In this document: positions 34,152-37,576 of the stretch, piece by piece
Numbering within the stretch: the stretch's first letter is position 1
How the letters are laid out: the number at the start of each line of letters is the position of its first letter
Assembly: GCA_040226215.1 (NCBI GenBank)
Contig: JAVKFF010000206.1
Coordinates: 1-37,576, forward strand
DNA length: 37,576 nucleotides
Reading direction: 5' to 3'
Origin: JAVKFF01 sp040226215
Lineage (GTDB): Bacteria; Pseudomonadota; Alphaproteobacteria; DSM-16000; Inquilinaceae
Program-made: the position numbers and the translations under genes
Notes under the pieces: model-generated
What the model was told of the DNA's origin: nothing
Databases searched by the model: none
What the model saw: only the letters and a program-made list of their open reading frames with translations

Positions 34152-34955
34152 ATGCGGCTTGCGCGCACAATCAGGGAACGCATCGAGGCGGGCGGATCGG
34201 TGCTCGGCACCTGGCATACGCTGATCCATCCCTATGTCACCGAGTTGATCGCCCGCTCCGGGGTCGACGCCGTGGTGATCGACCAGGAGCACGGACCGGT
34301 CGACCTCGAGGCGACGGCCGCGGCGACGGTGATCCTGCAGGCATACGGCGTTGCCGCTTTCGTGCGCGTGCCCTGGAACGACCCGGTGCACATCAAGCGG
34401 GTGCTGGACATCGGCGTCGACGGGCTGATGGTGCCCAATGTGCGCTCGGCGGACGAGGCGCGCGCCGCGGTCGCCGCCTGTCGCTATCCGCCCAAGGGCG
34501 GGCGGGGCATCGCGCTTGGCGCCGTGCGGGCGGGCGCGTACGGCGCCGACTCCGACGCGTACCAGGCCGACCTCGATGACACCCTGTTCCTGATGCTGCA
34601 GATCGAGTCCGTCGCCGGGGTCGAGGCGATCCCGGAAATCGCCGCGGTGTACGGCGTCGCCATGCTGTTCATCGGTCCCAACGACCTCTCCGGCGACATG
34701 GGCCTTCCGCGCCGGATGGACGACCCTGCGGTGCGCGCCATGATCCACCGGGCCGAGCGGGCTATCGTGGAAAGCGCCGCGTGGCTCGGCTCCATCCCCT
34801 CCCTGGGCCGGGACGTGCCGGCCATGGTGGCTGCCGGCTGCGATTTCGTGTGCGCCGGCGCCGAACTGCCCATGCTGCGCGACGGTCTGGCCGCGCTGGT
34901 GGCGGGCGCCCGGGGAGCGGCGACGAACGGCGCGCCGGGTGGCGAGCGGGCATGA
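34152..34955 (+). CDS. HpcH/HpaI aldolase/citrate lyase family protein
   Basis: A 267-residue TIM-barrel class II aldolase. The N-terminal RIEAGGSVLGTWHTLIHPYVTELIARSG and VIDQEHGPVDLEA mark the family, the latter carrying the His near the active site. The Arg-rich YPPKGGRGIALGAVRAGAYG loop, the metal-binding Glu in LMLQIESVAGVEAI and the Asp in FIGPNDLSGDMG complete the site. Members cleave 4-hydroxy-2-oxo acids to pyruvate and an aldehyde with Mg2+ or Mn2+. 2-dehydro-3-deoxyglucarate or rhamnonate aldolase-type activity is likely, but the aldehyde cannot be named. GAGGGGAC precedes the ATG. Its stop overlaps the start of nnr as ATGA. Confidence 0.88.
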   Translation: MRLARTIRERIEAGGSVLGTWHTLIHPYVTELIARSGVDAVVIDQEHGPVDLEATAAATVILQAYGVAAFVRVPWNDPVHIKRVLDIGVDGLMVPNVRSADEARAAVAACRYPPKGGRGIALGAVRAGAYGADSDAYQADLDDTLFLMLQIESVAGVEAIPEIAAVYGVAMLFIGPNDLSGDMGLPRRMDDPAVRAMIHRAERAIVESAAWLGSIPSLGRDVPAMVAAGCDFVCAGAELPMLRDGLAALVAGARGAATNGAPGGERA

Positions 34956-36415
34956 GCCTGGATCCGGGTACGGCCGCACTGCTCAGCGTCGCAGAGATGG
35001 GCGAGGCGGACCGTCTGGCCATCGACGGCGGGACACCGGGCCGCGTGCTGATGGATGCCGCGGGAGAAGGCGTGGCCGATGCCGTCGTGGCGAGGTTTCC
35101 GCGCGGACCGGTGACGGTGCTGTGCGGCCCCGGCAACAATGGCGGCGACGGCTATGTGGCGGCCCGCTACCTGGCGGCGCGCGGCTGGCCGGTCGCCGTG
35201 GTGGCGCTGGGCGATCCGGAGGCGCTGAAGGGCGATGCCGCCTGGGCGGCGCGCGGCTGGAACGGTCCGATATACAACCGCCTCGACGGCCATCTGCCGG
35301 ACGGGGCCATCGTGATCGACGCGCTGTTCGGTGCCGGCCTTACGAGGCCGCTGGATGGCGGAGCGGCCGCGCTGGTGTCGGCCATGGCCGGGCATCCGGT
35401 GGTCGCCGTCGACCTGCCCTCGGGGCTGGACGGAGACAGCGGCCAGCCGCTCGGCAGCGCGCCGCGCGCCACGCTCACGGTCACCTTCTTCCGCAAGAAG
35501 CCCGGGCACCTGCTGCAGCCGGGGCGGAGCTTCTGCGGCGCGGTGCGGGTCATCGATATCGGCATTCCCGCCGCCGTGCTGGCGCGCATCGGCCCCCGGA
35601 CCTGGGAGAACCTCCCCGCCCTCTGGCGGGCAGCGTTGCCGGTACCCGATCCGGAGGGGCACAAATACGCCCGGGGCCATCTCTGCGTGCTTTCGGGACC
35701 GGTGATGACGGGCGCGGCCCGGCTGGCGGCCGCCGGGGGCCGGCGCGTCGGCGCCGGGCTGACGACGGTGCTGGCCGACCCCGGCGTCTGGCCCGTGCTG
35801 GCCGCCGACGCACCCGGCCTGTTGCTGCGCCGGATGGACGAACTCGCCGACCTCGTTGCCGACAACCGGCGCAACGCCTGGATCGTCGGGCCGGGACTGG
35901 GTGTCGGTAAGGAGACCAGGCGGGCCGCCCTGGCGATCGCGGCGGCCGGGCACGCCCTGGTGCTTGATGCTGACGCGATCACCAGCTTCGCCGACCGTCC
36001 GGCCGACCTGTTCGAGGCCGATCACGGCGCCTTGGTTTTGACACCTCATGAGGGTGAGTTTGGCCGTCTCTTCCCCGGACTCACGGGGACGAGACTGGAG
36101 CGGGCGCGGGTGGCCGCGGCGCGATCAGGCGCGGTTCTGGTCCTCAAGGGCTCGGACACGGTGATCGCGCATCCCGACGGCCGGGCCGCCATCAACGCCA
36201 ACGCCCCGGCGGACCTGGCGACCGCCGGCAGCGGCGACGTCCGGGCGGGGCTGATCGGCGGCCTGCTGGCCCAGCGCATGCCGGCCTTCGAGGCTGCCGC
36301 AGCCGCGGTCTGGATGCATGGCGAGACGGCCACGAACCTTGGAGCCGGCCTGATCGCCGAGGATCTTGCCCCGGCAATTCCCGAAGTTTTGCAAAATCTT
36401 CGGGCGTTGGATTAG
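34952..36415 (+). CDS. nnr: bifunctional NAD(P)H-hydrate repair enzyme (epimerase + dehydratase)
   Basis: A 487-residue fusion of NnrE and NnrD. The NnrE part (about 1-215) epimerises R- to S-NAD(P)HX and has GPGNNGGDGYVAARYL, DALFGAGLTRPL and AVDLPSGLDGDSG. The NnrD part (about 225-487) dehydrates S-NAD(P)HX with ADP or ATP and has HKYARGHLCVLSG, IVGPGLGV, LDADAITSF, TPHEGEFGRLFPG, VLKGSDTVIA and GSGDVRAGLIGGLL. In the last motif the usual GTGDVLAG Leu is Arg, though the essential Asp is kept. It begins at the ATG at 34952, sharing four bases with the HpcH stop. The open frame continues to 34781, but those residues lie within the other gene and are not used. Length is normal for Nnr (about 490-500). 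Confidence 0.92.
   Translation: MSLDPGTAALLSVAEMGEADRLAIDGGTPGRVLMDAAGEGVADAVVARFPRGPVTVLCGPGNNGGDGYVAARYLAARGWPVAVVALGDPEALKGDAAWAARGWNGPIYNRLDGHLPDGAIVIDALFGAGLTRPLDGGAAALVSAMAGHPVVAVDLPSGLDGDSGQPLGSAPRATLTVTFFRKKPGHLLQPGRSFCGAVRVIDIGIPAAVLARIGPRTWENLPALWRAALPVPDPEGHKYARGHLCVLSGPVMTGAARLAAAGGRRVGAGLTTVLADPGVWPVLAADAPGLLLRRMDELADLVADNRRNAWIVGPGLGVGKETRRAALAIAAAGHALVLDADAITSFADRPADLFEADHGALVLTPHEGEFGRLFPGLTGTRLERARVAAARSGAVLVLKGSDTVIAHPDGRAAINANAPADLATAGSGDVRAGLIGGLLAQRMPAFEAAAAAVWMHGETATNLGAGLIAEDLAPAIPEVLQNLRALD
36380..36404 (+). terminator. hairpin in the last codons of nnr
   Basis: CCCGAAG (36380-36386) pairs with CTTCGGG (36398-36404) around an 11-base AT-rich loop that is itself a TTTTGCAAAA palindrome. 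It overlaps the final residues. It may end or pause transcription, but no T-run follows. Confidence 0.3.
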
Positions 36416-36507
36416 CACGAAGGTCGAAGTTCACGCCGAGACTGCCGGTCGCTATCATCCGCTCCTGGATCACGGATCGATCGAAGCCTGACGAGCGGAC
36501 ATCCCCC

Positions 36508-36762
36508 ATGCCCCTATGGTCGCGCAAGAAGCAGATGCCCAAGGAGGGCGAGTTCTACCGGAGGCGCTTCGCCAACGGCAGCAGCGAGATCGCGGAGGTG
36601 ATGTCGATCACCGCCGACCGGCTCGGCATCGCCCATGTGCGCTATCGCATCGAACAGGCCCATCTGGGTCAGCGCAATCTGAAGGACGAGCGACGCACGC
36701 TCGCCCTGGCCGCCTTCGCCGAGCAGTACCCGGAGCGGCTGAGCCGGAAGCCGGAGGAGTGA
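36508..36762 (+). CDS. small conserved-looking soluble protein of unknown function
   Basis: 84 residues: basic MPLWSRKKQMPKEGEFYRRRFANG, then SSEIAEVMSITADRLGIAHVRYRIEQAHLGQ and a charged end NLKDERRTLALAAFAEQYPERL. No signal peptide, no membrane segment, no cysteine. Predicted to be a small alpha/beta soluble domain, possibly nucleic-acid associated because of the basic start, which is only a guess. The coding pattern (third-position GC and conserved charged alternation) supports a real gene. It is 92 bases after nnr and upstream of tRNA-Leu. No ribosome site of note precedes the ATG. Confidence 0.72.
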   Translation: MPLWSRKKQMPKEGEFYRRRFANGSSEIAEVMSITADRLGIAHVRYRIEQAHLGQRNLKDERRTLALAAFAEQYPERLSRKPEE

Positions 36763-36937
36763 CGGGCCGCGATGGTGCGATGGTGGGCGGACGGCGGCCG
36801 CAAGGCGAGGCGGCGCTGGCCGTGTCGCGGCGTCATTCGTGGGTGGCGCCCCAAAATTCCCTAGCCCTGTTGCAACAGTATGGTATAGAGCCCCGGCTTC
36901 GCGGTCGGCGCCGGGTCCAAGCGGGCGCCGGGTCTAG
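36763..36937 (+). promoter_or_regulatory. intergenic region with candidate tRNA-Leu promoter
   Basis: 175 bases. TGG-TATAGA at 36881-36889 resembles an extended -10 element (TGN-TATAAT). It would start transcription about 40 bases before the tRNA. The matching -35 is poor. The rest shows no feature I can support. Confidence 0.4.
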
Positions 36938-37022
36938 GCGGGCGTGGCGGAACTGGTAGACGCGCCAGATTTAGGTTCTGGTTCCGAGAGGAGTGGGGGT
37001 TCGAGTCCCTTCGCCCGCACCA
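36938..37022 (+). tRNA. tRNA-Leu (TAG anticodon)
   Basis: 85 nucleotides with encoded CCA. The acceptor GCGGGCG (36938-36944) pairs with CGCCCGC (37012-37018). The D arm is GGCGGAACTGGTAGAC. The anticodon stem CCAGA/TCTGG holds loop TTTAGGT with TAG at 36972-36974. A long variable arm, TTCCGAGAGGAGT, marks the type II tRNA expected for Leu, and GGGGGTTCGAGTCCCTT is the T arm. It reads CUA and related Leu codons. The position just ahead of tig is common in alphaproteobacteria. Confidence 0.95.
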
Positions 37023-37194
37023 AGCTTCCCGCCCAACCGACGCCGCATGGAGGCCCGACCGGGATGCCCGATCGGGGGGCGCCCGTCATTCAGCCGCGAC
37101 CGCGTGATGGGAACGAGCGATCAAGATGCCCGTCCGACGGGCCGCGACGGCGGCCGGGCCGGGTCAACGACGAGGAAACGGGTTCATATTCGCC
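37023..37194. other. leader region of trigger factor gene
   Basis: 172 bases between tRNA-Leu and tig. Contains small inverted repeats, for example GCCCG/CGGGC at 37128-37142, and a CGAGGAAACG ribosome-site-like stretch near 37170. No gene and no clear promoter were found. Confidence 0.4.
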
Positions 37195-37576
37195 ATGCAG
37201 GTGACCGAGACCAACACCGACGGACTGAGCCGAGGCTTCACCATCGTGGTGCCGGCGTCCGATATCGATGACCGCGTGCAGACGCGGTTGAAGGAGGTCG
37301 GCCGCAAGGCGCGGCTGCCCGGATTCCGCCCCGGCAAGGTGCCGATGCAGATCCTCAAGCAGCGCTTCGGACGCTCGGTGATGGGCGAGGTGCTGGAGGG
37401 CGCGGTCAACGAGACCTCGCGCAAGGCCATCGACGAGCGCGGCCTGCGCCCGGCCACCCAGCCCAAGATCGAGATCAAGTCCTTCGAGGAGGGCAGCGAC
37501 CTCGAGTTCGAGATGCATGTCGAGGTGCTGCCGGAGATCGGCGAGGTCGATCTGTCGGGCATCGAGCTCGAGCGTC
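37195..37576 (+). CDS. tig: trigger factor (partial, runs off right edge)
   Basis: The first 127 codons of the ribosome-bound chaperone and peptidyl-prolyl isomerase. The N-terminal ribosome-binding domain is complete: MQVTETNTDGLSRGFTIVV, then VGRKARLPGFRPGKVPMQIL, holding the ribosome-docking GFRxGxxP loop (residues about 43-50), then FGRSVMGEVLEGAVNE and LRPATQPKIEIKSFEEG. The beginning of the following segment, EVLPEIGEVDLSGIE, is the point where the window ends. Usually clpP and clpX follow tig in alphaproteobacteria, and they would lie beyond this window. The ATG at 37195 agrees with the family start. Confidence 0.96.
   Translation, partial: MQVTETNTDGLSRGFTIVVPASDIDDRVQTRLKEVGRKARLPGFRPGKVPMQILKQRFGRSVMGEVLEGAVNETSRKAIDERGLRPATQPKIEIKSFEEGSDLEFEMHVEVLPEIGEVDLSGIELER

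Noticed and set aside
36380..36404. Stem with AT loop as an attachment site or transposon end
   Set aside because: No duplicated copy or target-site duplication was found nearby and the flanks are normal coding sequence.

Overview
The window is about 37.6 kb of GC-rich, gene-dense chromosome from an alphaproteobacterium, most likely a Rhodospirillales-like lineage. The placement rests on a PII/glutamine synthetase pair (glnB-glnA), each with a sigma-54 type promoter, on two paired boxes of the alphaproteobacterial LexA type (GTTC-N7-GTTC), on the style of the LptD and GlpD proteins, and on uniform high-GC codon use. I see no prophage, insertion sequence, CRISPR array, rRNA or clear genomic island. 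The genes are mostly housekeeping and metabolic.

Layout. 1-2181 (minus): a sugar-nucleotide-type epimerase followed by a HutF-like amidohydrolase that has lost most of its metal ligands and runs off the left edge. 2312-9426 (plus): an alpha/beta hydrolase-OsmC fusion, a MocR-type regulator, pyridoxal kinase PdxY, an EamA transporter and a CPA1 Na+/H+ antiporter with a cyclic-nucleotide-binding tail. 9407-11331 (minus): GlpD and a small secreted protein. 11397-15400 (plus): a YdbH/YnbE/YdbL-type operon, the envelope lipid-transport set. 15515-16273 (minus): an unassigned membrane-anchored coiled-coil protein. 16502-17995 (plus): MmsA. 18061-23872 (minus): an SLC13/TrkA-C permease, LptD and a DEAD-box RNA helicase. 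24148-24837 (plus): a small alpha/beta hydrolase. 24937-26946 (minus): ParE. 27188-27622 (plus): a YciA-type thioesterase. 27688-29282 (minus): a 44-residue membrane protein behind two LexA-type boxes, and a translationally coupled pair of exported proteins. 29516-30403 (plus): a SapC-family gene split by one in-frame TAA. 30511-33749 (minus): glnA, glnB and an aminotransferase. 33909-36762 (plus): tRNA-His, an HpcH/HpaI aldolase overlapping the NAD(P)H-hydrate repair enzyme Nnr, and a small conserved-looking protein. 36938 to the end (plus): tRNA-Leu and the start of trigger factor.

Functional themes. Envelope biogenesis (YdbH set, LptD), nitrogen control (GlnB/GlnA), vitamin B6 homeostasis (MocR plus PdxY) and damage or metabolite repair (OsmC, Nnr, the putative SOS-controlled peptide). 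The most interesting candidates are: (1) the 44-residue single-span membrane protein behind a symmetric double LexA operator, which has the profile of an SOS-induced division inhibitor of the SidA kind; (2) the SapC gene interrupted by a stop codon exactly where a tyrosine is expected; and (3) the HutF-like protein that keeps the fold but not the catalytic metal site.
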